Shown here: positions 38,547 to 48,255 of the stretch, in pieces
How positions within the stretch are numbered: the first letter of the stretch is position 1
Layout of the letters: the number at the start of each line of letters is the position of its first letter
Assembly (NCBI GenBank): GCA_963790585.1
Contig: CAWBOY010000008.1
Coordinates: forward strand, 442,962-506,961
DNA length: 64,000 nt
Source of the DNA: CAWBOY01 sp963790585
GTDB lineage: Bacteria; Planctomycetota; Planctomycetia; Gemmatales; Gemmataceae
Reading direction: 5' to 3'
The notes under the pieces: model-generated
Told to the model about the DNA's origin: nothing
Databases searched by the model: none
The model's input: the letters and a program-made list of their open reading frames with translations, nothing else
Made by a program: the position numbers and the translations under genes

Positions 38547-39741
38547 ATGCCCAGTGAATCCGTCAAAGTTCTCCATGTCGTGTCGTCCCTGGACCCGCGC
38601 GGGCGGACCGGTTGAGGCGTTGCGCGGGCTGACGCTGGCGTTGCGCGGATTCGGTGTCGATGTCCGTATCCTCGCGACTTGGCAACGCGGCGACGACCTT
38701 CGTGTGGCCGAAAGTCTAAAAGCCGCGGGTATCGGCGTGCGTCTCATTGGTCCCTGTTGGAATACGCCGCGGTGGAGTTTTGATTTGGCCCGTATTACCC
38801 GAGAAGAGGTTGCCAAAGCGGACGTGATTCACATTCACGCCCTCTGGGAGGAAGTGCAACATCAGGCGGCTCGGTCGGCGCGGCAGCTCGGTCGGCCATA
38901 TATCTTTGCACCGCATGGAATGCTCGATCCCTGGAGTTTGCGACAAGGACGATGGAAGAAATCGTTGTATTTGTTGTGGCGGCTGCGCGGCCATCTGCAA
39001 AACGCCAGCGCTTTTCATTTTACCGCGAAACTGGAGGGCGAACTCACGGCGCCTCTCAAGCTATCTGTTCCTTCCATTGTCGAACCTAACGGAATTGACG
39101 GTGCGGAGTACGAGCGGTTGCCCCCTGCGCGGCAGTTTTCGTGAAAGGCGCGGCATTCCAAAGGACGCTCGGTTAACTTTGTTTTTGGGACGCTTACATC
39201 CAAAAAAGGGGCTAGATTTCTTCCTGCCGGCTTACGCCGCCGCGGCGCTGGGGCGGACTCCTTTTTGGTCATCGCCGGCCCAGGTGATCCAAGATATTGC
39301 AGTCAACTGCAACAGCTGGTCCAGACCCTTGGTTTAGAAAAGTCGGTCCTTTTTACAGGTCAGCTTCAAGGCACCGAAAAGCTCGCCGCCTTTCATGACG
39401 CGGACCTTTTTGTTTTGCCGAGTCATCAAGAAAACTTCGGGATCGCCGTCATCGAAGCGCTCGCGGCGCGGGTCCCGGTGCTGATTTCCGACCAGGTAAA
39501 TCTGCACACGGCCATAAGCGAGGCAGATGCCGGTGGCGTAGTGCCCCTCGACAAGGAAGCTTGGACGCGGGAGTTGCGACGCTGGCTTGGTGACGAAAAG
39601 CTGCGCCAAGACGCTGGTCAGCGAGGTTACATGCTCGTGCGATCGCAGTTCTTATGGCCGGAGATCGCAAAACGATGGTCTGGGCATTACAAACGACTCC
39701 TAGGCCGCTCTGACTATACAGATGAACAGACTCCGAAATGA
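38547..39741 (+). pseudogene. Glycosyltransferase family 4, tandem copy with three frameshifts
   Basis: Starts MPSESVKVLHVVSSLDPR at ATG 38547 and is a close tandem duplicate of the next gene (same motifs HALWEEVQHQAARSAR, MLDPWSLRQGRWKKSLYL, EPNGIDGAEYE, FVLPSHQENFGIAVIEALAA). Comparison with the intact copy places a two-base loss near 38600 (DPR-x-GGPVEA), one extra G near 39125 (LPPRGSFRERRG) and one missing G near 39262 (RDSFLVIAGPG). Three breaks in one gene beside an intact duplicate suggest real decay, but the many other frameshifts in this window make sequence error possible. Confidence 0.7.
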
Positions 39742-39800
39742 GTTTATTGCTTGCCTCCCTGACTGGTTGTGCAAAGTTAGCTGTCCTTTGTCACAAAAAA

Positions 39801-40979
39801 ATGGCGAACGAACCTATCAAAGTCCTTCATGTTGTCTCCTCGCTCGATCCTCGCTCTGGGGGACCGGTCGAAGCGTTGCGTGGTTTGGCGTTGGCTCAGC
39901 ATTCTGTAGGTCTTCACGTCAGCGTCGTGGCGACGTGGAAGCGTGGCGACGACCTGCAACTCGCCGAACTGCTTCGGGCAGCGGGAATCGGTGTACGCCT
40001 TGTCGGCCCATGCTGGGGCTCTTCACGGCTTAGCTTTCCGCTATCACATGTGGCCCGCGAAGAAGTCCGCGGCGCGTTCCTTGTTCATATTCACGCACTC
40101 TGGGAGGAGATTCAACATCAGGCCGCACGCTCCGCCCGAGTTCTGGGTCGCCCGTATATCATGCGCACCTGCGGCATGCTCGATCCATGGAGCCTGAGGC
40201 AAGGCAGATGGAAAAAATCCTTGTATTTGTGGTGGCGGCTGCGTGGCCATCTTCAGAACGCCAGCGCATTGCACTTTACAACGAAATTGGAGCAAGAACT
40301 GACCACGCCGCTGAAATTGACGGCCCCAGCAATAATTGAGCCGAATGGCATCGACGGCGCGGAATATGAAAATTTGCCTCCGCGCGGCCCATTTCGGGAA
40401 CGCCATGGCATCCCGAAGTCGGCGCGTGTTGCTCTATTTTTAGGGCGCCTGCATCCGAAAAAGGGGCTAGAAATTCTCCTGCCGGCGTTTGCCAAGGCGG
40501 CACTCGACCATGATTATTATCTCATCGTGGCCGGTCCGCACGAGGTACACTATCGCGCCAAATTGGAATCGACCGTCGAGGCCCTTGGGCTAAAGGCAAG
40601 AGTTCTCTTTATCGGGCAAGTACTCGGGGCGGAAAAAATCGCCGCCTTCGCCAATGCCGATCTCTTCGTGCTGCCGAGTCATCAGGAGAGCTTTGGCATC
40701 GCTGTGATTGAGGCCCTCGCCGCGGGATTGCCTGTGCTGATTTCCGATCAGGTAAACCTGCATACGGAGATTAGTCAAGCGAAAGTCGGCGGCGTTTTGC
40801 CACTTGATGTGGATGTTTGGGCACGAGAATTGGGCCGATGGCTCGGCGATGAAAGTTTAGGCCGCGAAACGGGGTTACGAGGGCGTGCTTTCGTGCTATC
40901 GCGTTTTTTATGGCCGCAGATCGCACAACGCTGGAGCGAGCATTATCGACAGCTGGTAGGTCAGCAAGAAAAATGCTGA
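39801..40979 (+). CDS. Glycosyltransferase family 4 (intact tandem copy)
   Basis: GT-B transferase of 392 aa. IKVLHVVSSLDPRSGGPVEA is the N-terminal loop, LFLGRLHPKKGLEILLPAF the donor-domain start, and FVLPSHQESFGIAVIEALAA the E-x7-E site. ATG 39801 aligns with the start of the upstream duplicate. An in-frame ATG at 39738 overlaps the duplicate's stop (ATGA) and would add 21 hydrophobic residues. Belongs to the plus-strand arm of the polysaccharide locus. Confidence 0.85.
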   Translation: MANEPIKVLHVVSSLDPRSGGPVEALRGLALAQHSVGLHVSVVATWKRGDDLQLAELLRAAGIGVRLVGPCWGSSRLSFPLSHVAREEVRGAFLVHIHALWEEIQHQAARSARVLGRPYIMRTCGMLDPWSLRQGRWKKSLYLWWRLRGHLQNASALHFTTKLEQELTTPLKLTAPAIIEPNGIDGAEYENLPPRGPFRERHGIPKSARVALFLGRLHPKKGLEILLPAFAKAALDHDYYLIVAGPHEVHYRAKLESTVEALGLKARVLFIGQVLGAEKIAAFANADLFVLPSHQESFGIAVIEALAAGLPVLISDQVNLHTEISQAKVGGVLPLDVDVWARELGRWLGDESLGRETGLRGRAFVLSRFLWPQIAQRWSEHYRQLVGQQEKC

Positions 40980-41335
40980 AAATCGATGAATCGTCCCACG
41001 ACATCGTGCATCCAACCTTGTACGATACGTTTTCGGAAGTGAGCAATCGCTTTTGAAAAAGTCGTTCTTTGACAATTGGGGAAGACCGAGCCGAGTTAAG
41101 CGAGGGTGTGTGACGCCTGATTTATGGCGTGACACATTTCTTGCGATCGGCGGCTACTTTTGTGGGTAGTCGTCGAAGAGTAAGTCTTTTGAGTCATGTC
41201 TTGAATTAGGCGACCTCAGACTCTTATTGAGCGGTGAGCTGTCAGCTACGCCAGCAATGGGCCTTGTGCCCATTGATGTACTGATGGAAGCCGCGAGCTT
41301 GAATGAAAGGCGTTTTCGGACGCCAATTAGAATAG
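40980..41335. other. Leader/promoter region of the 16S rRNA gene
   Basis: No gene. This 356-base stretch must carry the rRNA promoter and leader; the boxA-like motif is listed separately. Confidence 0.5.
41064..41075 (+). promoter_or_regulatory. boxA-like antitermination motif in rRNA leader
   Basis: GTTCTTTGACAA resembles bacterial rRNA boxA (TGCTCTTTAACA), which recruits Nus factors. It lies about 260 bases before the mature 16S 5' end. Assigned by similarity and place only. Confidence 0.35.
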
Positions 41336-42869
<1,534 letters not shown>

Positions 42870-42968
42870 CTAAGGATGATTCGTGGTGCCCTTTCACGAG
42901 GAGCACCCACACCAATCATGCAACACACTCTCGCGCGGCTCGGTCTTTCCTGATTGTTCATTGATAGA

Positions 42969-43003
42969 CCCTGTCGTCTCGCAAGAGACGACAGGGTTTT
43001 TTT
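42969..43003 (+). terminator. Rho-independent terminator after 16S rRNA
   Basis: Perfect 12-bp stem CCCTGTCGTCTC / GAGACGACAGGG with a GCAA tetraloop, followed by seven T. It ends the solitary 16S transcript. Confidence 0.93.
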
Positions 43004-43065
43004 ATGCGCCTAACTAATAGAACATACACTTGATGAGTCAGCGAACCGAGAAAGTTTGTCTTCCA

Positions 43066-43138
43066 GAGCCGGGAGCGTCAGCTCCCGGAGCGCATTACGC
43101 TCGCTCAGATTTTCTCCGGTCGCTGACGCACCCGGCTC
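43066..43138. repeat. Imperfect palindromic repeat (GAGCCGGGAGCGTCAGC type)
   Basis: Outer arms GAGCCGGGAGCGTCAGC (from 43066) and GCTGACGCACCCGGCTC (to 43138) pair with one mismatch; an inner stem GGGAGC/GCTCCC is nested in the left arm. It sits just upstream of sppA and belongs to the dispersed intergenic repeat population. Confidence 0.65.
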
Positions 43139-43157
43139 GCCAAGAGAGAAAACTTCT

Positions 43158-44316
43158 ATGGACGATACCAACCCTCCCTATGGCATTCCTCCCAAGCCCG
43201 CGCCCCGATCCTCCGGCTGTGCTTTCACAGTCTCCGTGCTCCTCAACTTTGTCTTCGCGGGACTGATTTTCATTGCCTGTCTCGGCGCTTCGTTCAACGC
43301 CTTTTCGGATCCTGAATCCAGCAATATCCCGCTGCCTGAATACAATCACTCGGGCCCTTCCAATGCCAAGGACAAAGTCGCGATCATTGCGCTTGATGGG
43401 ATGATACTCGAAGGGATGAATGGCTACGTTCATCGGCAAATTGACCAAGCGGCTCAGGACAATCGCGTAAAAGCGGTTGTGTTGCGGATCAACAGCCCCG
43501 GCGGCACGATCACCGCCAGCGACGATTTGCATCACCGCCTCACCGAGCTTCGGAAGGGCTCGGATGAGAAGAAACGTCCGCCTAAGCCATTGGTCGTCTC
43601 GATGGGCAGCTTGGCCGCTTCCGGCGGCTATTTCGTCGCAATGCCCGCGGACACGATCTTTGCCGAGAAAACGACCATAACCGGCTCGATCGGCGTCTAC
43701 GCCGCGTTGCCCAACGTGGCCAAGTTTGGTGAGACCTATGGCCTGACGATGATTACGATCAAGCAAGGCGAGGTCAAAGATAGCGGCTCGCCGTTCAAGG
43801 AGATGTCGCCCAAGGACCGCGCTGTCTGGCAGGACATGATAAACGTTGCCTACAATCAATTCATCCAGGTCGTGGAAGACGGTCGCCCGAGGCTGCGGCA
43901 TAAGGAGGGCGATGATCGAGCGAAATGGCCTTTGCTCGAGCGTTTCGACTGGGAGCCCACTCCGGCGGGGCCGCCCGATCAGGATCCGCCGGCCCGCAAA
44001 GAACCTATCAAGGTCGAAGATAAGACACGCTATCTCGCCGACGGCGGCATCTATCCGGCACAGCTGGCGCGTGAAGCGCGGCTTAATCGATGAGATAGGC
44101 GACCTCGACGCCGCCGTTGAAAAGGCTAAACAGCTGGGCAACGTTAGCGACGCCCAAGCGATTCGTTATGAACGGCGCCGATCGTTGCGCGAAGCATTGT
44201 TCGGCGTGACAGCGCCCAAGCCGGAGCTGGCGAGCCTCGGAAGCGCATTGACGCCGCGGTTATGGTATATGACATCGGGAAGCGAAATTGCAGGGTTGTT
44301 CGCGGCGAAACCATAG
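43158..44316 (+). CDS. sppA: Signal peptide peptidase SppA (S49), frameshifted near 44080
   Basis: Membrane serine peptidase of the SppA/S49 family that degrades signal peptides. One transmembrane helix at about residues 22-45 (FTVSVLLNFVFAGLIFIACL). VVLRINSPGGTITASDDLHH is the oxyanion region. The nucleophilic Ser is in SMGSLAASGGYFVAM and the general-base Lys in GEVKDSGSPFKEM. Near 44080 the frame changes: ...QLAREARLNR-stop versus GLIDEIGDLDAAVEKAKQ, the normal family continuation, which runs to 44316. Single-chain, ~385 aa. ATG 43158 is chosen because the upstream frame is repeat DNA. Confidence 0.87.
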
Positions 44317-44329
44317 AAGTTCGTGTGCT

Positions 44330-44680
44330 ATGTCGCGCTACGCACTATTGACGCTGGCAGCATGTCTAGGTCTAACGATCGCGCTCGTCGACCCACGAGT
44401 TTATAGCATCGGCCAGTCTGCTGCGCCGCGGAGCCAGGCCCGGCAGCGTCTGCTGGAAACACTCCGGCTCGGAAAGCTTCCCGAGGCCGAGGCCTGCACC
44501 CCAGACCGGGTGCGCGACGCTCTCGGCGAGCCGGCCCATGTCGCGCGGCAGATCCTCTATCATCGGTATTTCGAGCAATGGTCGTATGAGCAGCCGTTTT
44601 CGGTGCGCCTCGATTTTGATTGCCTTTCGAGTCAAGCGCCACGTTTAGCGGCCGTCGCGGTCCCTCGCGCCAATCGCTAG
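44330..44680 (+). CDS. Small secreted hypothetical protein, 116 aa
   Basis: Signal-peptide-like start MSRYALLTLAACLGLTIAL, then a mostly soluble domain TPDRVRDALGEPAHVARQIL and HRYFEQWSYEQPFSVRLDFD. The pattern 'x-L-G-x-P-x-x-V ... W-x-Y' recalls BamE/SmpA-like small domains, but this is only a resemblance. Located 13 bases after sppA, probably in the same transcript. Confidence 0.55.
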   Translation: MSRYALLTLAACLGLTIALVDPRVYSIGQSAAPRSQARQRLLETLRLGKLPEAEACTPDRVRDALGEPAHVARQILYHRYFEQWSYEQPFSVRLDFDCLSSQAPRLAAVAVPRANR

Positions 44681-45110
44681 AGGCCATGTTCTCGGTAAAG
44701 TTATGCGGCACCCGATCATCTCAAATCACGATTTATGTAAAGTTACGCAAGTGCCGACCAACGCCCACCGGATTCGTCAGTTATAGTAGGTCAGGTGCTT
44801 TGAAGAGACGGGGCGACGACTGCCGAAATTTCGGCATACATCTGTTCAATATCGACACAGCTTGACAGATGGGACACTTGAGAGCCTCACGCGGGATTAT
44901 TACATAACCCCTTAAAAATAGGGGATTTGTAGCGATCCCAAGGCTCAAACAGAAAAATCGAGTCGCGGCACGCTGTTTGCTTTACTAACCCGCTGTTCTT
45001 ATCTCTGATCTTCAGTGTTCGGAGAAGAAGGGCACGGCCTGATCGGGTTGAGAGACACATCTTGATCGCAGGCATTGAGCAAACTCTTGATATACCACGA
45101 GGAGGCTATC
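44681..45110. other. Intergenic region upstream of the DksA-like gene
   Basis: About 430 bases without a credible gene. Contains a perfect 16-nt palindrome listed separately. Confidence 0.4.
44821..44836. promoter_or_regulatory. Perfect palindrome TGCCGAAATTTCGGCA, possible operator
   Basis: A 16-base fully self-complementary site in the 430-base gap before the DksA/TraR gene. Size and symmetry fit a dimeric transcription-factor site; the regulator is unknown. Confidence 0.35.
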
Positions 45111-45584
45111 ATGGCACGAAGAGACGCCTTGCTCCGCTTGAATAAAGCTTTGCTGGGACGACGGGCCGAGCTACGGAACAAGCTAAGCGAGGATTTGAAT
45201 AATCTGCGCAATTTTGTCGGTCAAGATTCGACTGGCGACGCCGCCAACGCGGCATTCGAGTCGGGCAGCGACGAAATGGCGTCGCAGCTTGCCGAACTCG
45301 ATTCGCGCGAACTGACGCAAATCGACCGCGCTTTGGTGCGGTTGAAACAGGGCACCTACGGGGAATGCGAAGCCTGCCATACCAAAATACCCGTCGGCAG
45401 ACTGAACGCCCTGCCGTATACGACCATGTGCATCAGCTGTCAGCGTGAAATGGAGAAGTATCCCAACTGGAGCAACGAGCATCCGGCCGGAGCCAGCTGG
45501 GAGAAAGTCTTCGACAACGTTGCGCATACCGAAGAGCCGCGCGACATCGATCTGTCCAGCCTGGAAATCGACATGTCGAAGTAA
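45111..45584 (+). CDS. DksA/TraR-type C4 zinc-finger protein
   Basis: 157-aa protein with N-terminal coiled-coil (residues about 5-75) and the zinc finger CEACHTKIPVGRLNALPYTT-MCISC, four cysteines spaced C-x2-C-x17-C-x2-C. DksA-family proteins bind the RNA polymerase secondary channel and adjust transcription, often of rRNA genes, together with ppGpp. The coiled-coil tip lacks an obvious DxxDxA motif (it reads FESGSDEMASQLAELD), so classic DksA activity is uncertain. ATG 45111 has GAGGAGG 6-12 bases upstream. Confidence 0.85.
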   Translation: MARRDALLRLNKALLGRRAELRNKLSEDLNNLRNFVGQDSTGDAANAAFESGSDEMASQLAELDSRELTQIDRALVRLKQGTYGECEACHTKIPVGRLNALPYTTMCISCQREMEKYPNWSNEHPAGASWEKVFDNVAHTEEPRDIDLSSLEIDMSK

Positions 45585-45604
45585 AGCGATCGCACTTATC
45601 GCCT

Positions 45605-45651
45605 AAACGAATAAAGCCTGCGGCTCACACACCGCGGGCTTTATTCGTTTT
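45605..45651. terminator. Bidirectional-looking intrinsic terminator
   Basis: Near-perfect inverted repeat AAACGAATAAAGCC...GGCTTTATTCGTTT around CTCACACAC, with T's on both outer sides (TTTTG on the plus strand). Terminates the DksA-like gene. Confidence 0.85.
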
Positions 45652-45789
45652 GTAACGTCGCGCTTTCCGGCAGATTTCCATTCGACCCACAATTGCTCTC
45701 AAGATCGCCAAGGCCCCCTCGATAAAATGGAACGAGACCGATCGCTTGATCGGCCTGTCCGCCTTCCATCAGGGTAAGGGGCCAATTTC

Positions 45790-46905
45790 ATGAAACGGTT
45801 CGCGTTGCCAGTTTTCCTCGGTCTTCTCTCCTTCCTTGGTGGTTTGGGTGGCGTCCTGCTCGTGTCGCATGAGGGGCCGCGAGCGTTTGCCGAGCCGTCC
45901 AACTCCAGTTACGCAGTCAATGACATCAATCGGCTGGGCGAGCGCTTTGAATGGATCGCGCGCAAGCTGTCGCCCTCGGTCGTCGCCGTTGAAGCGATCA
46001 AGCCGCCGGCCGCGGGAAAAACCAAGAACGTCGAAGAATCCGGATCAGGCGTCCTCGTGCGCATCTCAGGGCAACGAGGCATCTATGTCCTGACGAACAA
46101 CCACGTGATCTCGGGTGCTGAGCCGCGCAAGATTACGGTTAGCCTGGCAGACAATCGTCTATTGAAACCGAGCCAGGTCTGGGCCGACCCGGAGTCCGAC
46201 ATCGCCGTGATGCGGCTCGAAGCCGAGGGATTGAGTCCGGCCGACATGGGCGACAGCGATCGTGTTCACGTAGGCCAATGGGTATTGGCCTACGGCAGCC
46301 CGTTTGGCCTCAATCAGACGGTGACGCATGGCATCATCTCCGCCCGCGAACGCGGCCAGATTAGCCTGGGCAACACGATTCGGATCAAGGACTTCTTACA
46401 AACGGACGCCGCGATCAATCCCGGTTCGAGCGGCGGCCCGCTCCTCAATCTGGATGGGGAAGTGATCGGCATCAACACGGCCATCGCTTCCAATAGCGGC
46501 AGCAACTCCGGCGTTGCGTTTAGCATCCCGATCAACCTCGTAAAGCGCATCGCTATCCAGCTGATCGAAAAAGGCAGCGTGGCCCGAGGTTATATTGGCT
46601 GCCAGGTGGCGCCATCGTTTGAAGTGTCAGACGCGGAAAGACTCGGATTGGATCGGGCTCAAGGTGCGTTGATCGAGAAAGTGTATGCGAATACTCCCGC
46701 CGCCGCGGCCGGCTTGCAGCCTCGCGATGTCATCCTGCAAATTGATACGACGAGCATCCGCAACGAGAATCACTTCATCAATGTCGTAAGCAGCATGAAA
46801 GCAGGGTCACGCGTGCGCTTGCAGGTCTGGCGCGATCGGCGCACGATGATGATCGACGTGGAAATCGGCGATTGGTCACGCGGGCAAGGTCAGCTGAAAC
46901 CCTGA
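45790..46905 (+). CDS. HtrA/DegP-like serine protease (S1C) with one PDZ domain
   Basis: Exported quality-control protease, 371 aa. Signal or anchor helix at residues 6-26; trypsin-like domain with catalytic His in VLTNNHVISGAE, Asp in PESDIAVMRL and Ser in NPGSSGGPLLNLDGEVIG. One PDZ domain follows from about residue 270 (YIGCQVAPSF, GALIEKVYANTPAAAAGLQ, GDVILQ-type replaced by RDVILQID). The arrangement matches DegS/DegP-type proteins of planctomycetes. All catalytic residues are present. Independent transcript bordered by a terminator upstream. Confidence 0.92.
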   Translation: MKRFALPVFLGLLSFLGGLGGVLLVSHEGPRAFAEPSNSSYAVNDINRLGERFEWIARKLSPSVVAVEAIKPPAAGKTKNVEESGSGVLVRISGQRGIYVLTNNHVISGAEPRKITVSLADNRLLKPSQVWADPESDIAVMRLEAEGLSPADMGDSDRVHVGQWVLAYGSPFGLNQTVTHGIISARERGQISLGNTIRIKDFLQTDAAINPGSSGGPLLNLDGEVIGINTAIASNSGSNSGVAFSIPINLVKRIAIQLIEKGSVARGYIGCQVAPSFEVSDAERLGLDRAQGALIEKVYANTPAAAAGLQPRDVILQIDTTSIRNENHFINVVSSMKAGSRVRLQVWRDRRTMMIDVEIGDWSRGQGQLKP

Positions 46906-46941
46906 TTTATATAGCCCCCGGCAAGCCGGGGGCTATATAAA
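46906..46941. repeat. 36-nt perfect palindrome with CCCCCGGCAAGCCGGGGG core
   Basis: 17-base arms TTTATATAGCCCCCGGC and their exact complement around AA. Begins at the base after the protease stop codon and lies between convergent genes, like the copy at 6497-6514. Probably also works as a transcription terminator in both directions. Confidence 0.8.
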
Positions 46942-46950
46942 AGGCTCGCG

Positions 46951-47058
46951 TCAATCTTCGGGCTTCTGATTGCGCATGTAAAGCATAACGCCGATCAGAG
47001 CGACCAGAATGACCGCCATAAGGCCCATGAACCAATACTCACCCATAAATGCAGGCAT
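46951..47058 (-). CDS. Small single-helix membrane protein, 35 aa
   Basis: Reads MPAFMGEYWFMGLMAVILVA, then LIGVMLYMRNQKPED: one transmembrane helix with a short charged C-terminal tail. The ATG at 47058 is preceded by GAGAGGG about 11 bases upstream. Too short for usual gene finders, but the clean hydrophobic profile, ribosome site and stop before the palindrome support it. Function unknown; comparable tiny proteins are subunits or regulators of membrane complexes. Confidence 0.6.
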   Translation of the reverse strand: MPAFMGEYWFMGLMAVILVALIGVMLYMRNQKPED

Positions 47059-47268
47059 TGTTCGATTCCCTCTCTGAAAGATGGTACCAACGATTATCGA
47101 GTTCCCGTGTCCTCCGCCCGCGAGCAAGCCCTAGAGGTTTCAAGGGTTTCGCTATGCAAGGGTGAGGAATCGGGAGATGTTTTACTGCGTTGTGCGCCGC
47201 ATTGCAAGCGCCTCAGCGCCAGAAAAATTTCGGAATTATTAGGGCTGAATTATGAGAGCCCGCCCGCT
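47059..47268. other. Short gap, nothing recognised
   Basis: About 210 bases upstream of the 35-aa gene. An open frame on the plus strand (47107-47337) is discounted since it overlaps a better gene. Confidence 0.3.
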
Positions 47269-47628
47269 TCATTTGTCGCCCGCAACAATCCCCGCCAGGA
47301 CCTCCTCAATGCGCGTCACGCAGCCCGTCAGGGATAGAGCAGCCATCTCGAAGTTGGTATGGGTCGAGACTCGTTTGTAGTCGGCTGCGAAATACTCGAC
47401 CGCGCGACGGAGCTTCGATAGTTTGCCCTTTACGCGATGCAAATACTCCTTGGCATCGCCGCGCTGAGCGGCCGGCTCGGTGGCGCGAATGAAATCAAAC
47501 AAAGTCCGAGGCACGTCGAGCATCTCCTCATCTTCCTGAATTTCCTCGGCGTGTTTGAGGAAGGTGCGCACCATCCATAGGTGCGCCAACACGACCTTGA
47601 GTTGCTCGACGGCCTGCTCTTGTGTCAC
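47269..47628 (-). CDS. Hypothetical helical protein, 119 aa
   Basis: Predicted all-helical soluble protein (MTQEQAVEQLKVVLAHLWMV, FLKHAEEIQEDEEMLDVPRT, VKGKLSKLRRAVEYFAADYK). GTG 47628 overlaps the upstream gene's TGA (GTGA), indicating translational coupling with the membrane protein before it. I do not recognise a family. Confidence 0.65.
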   Translation of the reverse strand: MTQEQAVEQLKVVLAHLWMVRTFLKHAEEIQEDEEMLDVPRTLFDFIRATEPAAQRGDAKEYLHRVKGKLSKLRRAVEYFAADYKRVSTHTNFEMAALSLTGCVTRIEEVLAGIVAGDK

Positions 47629-48224
47629 GGCTTCGGCTCCGGCGAGGGCACTACTACCGGAGCAGGCTGGTGCGGCCCGGATTTGCTCGTTTCCGCCTGT
47701 TCCTTGGCGAAGAGAACGAGAAACGCTCCGCAACCGATCAGGACGATGCCGATCCACAGCTTATAATCGGGCGACTCCCAAGTGAAGTGAAACGGATTGT
47801 TCTTTTCCGGATGCCAAATGGTGCTGATGACCGTGTTGATGATCGGCGCGAGGCCGAAGATCAACGGCGCGATGAAGACACGAAAGGTAGCCGGGCTGAG
47901 CTTCTCAGCCAGCGCCGCCTGCACGGCGGACTGCGAGGCGAAGATCACGCAGATCGCTCCGACGGCACCCGCGACGCCGGCCAGCGAGGAAAAGACCAGG
48001 CCGGTCGTTTTGATGTCGGGCCACGTCTCCTGGCCGCTCAAAAAGAGACCGAGTGGGAACAAGACGGCAATGACGAAATAGGCGACGCCGACGCAGAGGA
48101 TCGCCATTAGCCGTGCATTCGGCTTGCCACCGAGTTCGGAACCACCGTAGAAGATCAACGGAACATAAAGGCCCCAGGAGAGCCCCGCGAGAGCCACGTA
48201 GACCAGCCACCAACGATTTTCCAT
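47625..48224 (-). CDS. Multi-pass membrane protein, DMT/EamA-like
   Basis: 199 aa with about five to six transmembrane helices (WWLVYVALAGLSWGLYVPLI, LMAILCVGVAYFVIAVLFPL, LWIGIVLIGCGAFLVLFA) and a Pro-rich C-terminal tail. Layout resembles half of a drug/metabolite transporter, with the AGVAGAVGAICVIFASQSA helix typical of that fold. Substrate unknown. Overlaps the next gene by four bases. Confidence 0.65.
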   Translation of the reverse strand: MENRWWLVYVALAGLSWGLYVPLIFYGGSELGGKPNARLMAILCVGVAYFVIAVLFPLGLFLSGQETWPDIKTTGLVFSSLAGVAGAVGAICVIFASQSAVQAALAEKLSPATFRVFIAPLIFGLAPIINTVISTIWHPEKNNPFHFTWESPDYKLWIGIVLIGCGAFLVLFAKEQAETSKSGPHQPAPVVVPSPEPKP

Positions 48225-48255
48225 CTATTCACTCCTTTACGGATCGTTCAACAAG

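Noticed and set aside
43095..44141. Minus-strand 348-aa frame opposite sppA
   Set aside because: Long only because of high GC; sppA on the plus strand has the Ser/Lys catalytic residues.
47107..47337. Plus-strand 76-aa frame
   Set aside because: Overlaps a better-supported coupled gene on the minus strand and has no ribosome site or motif.
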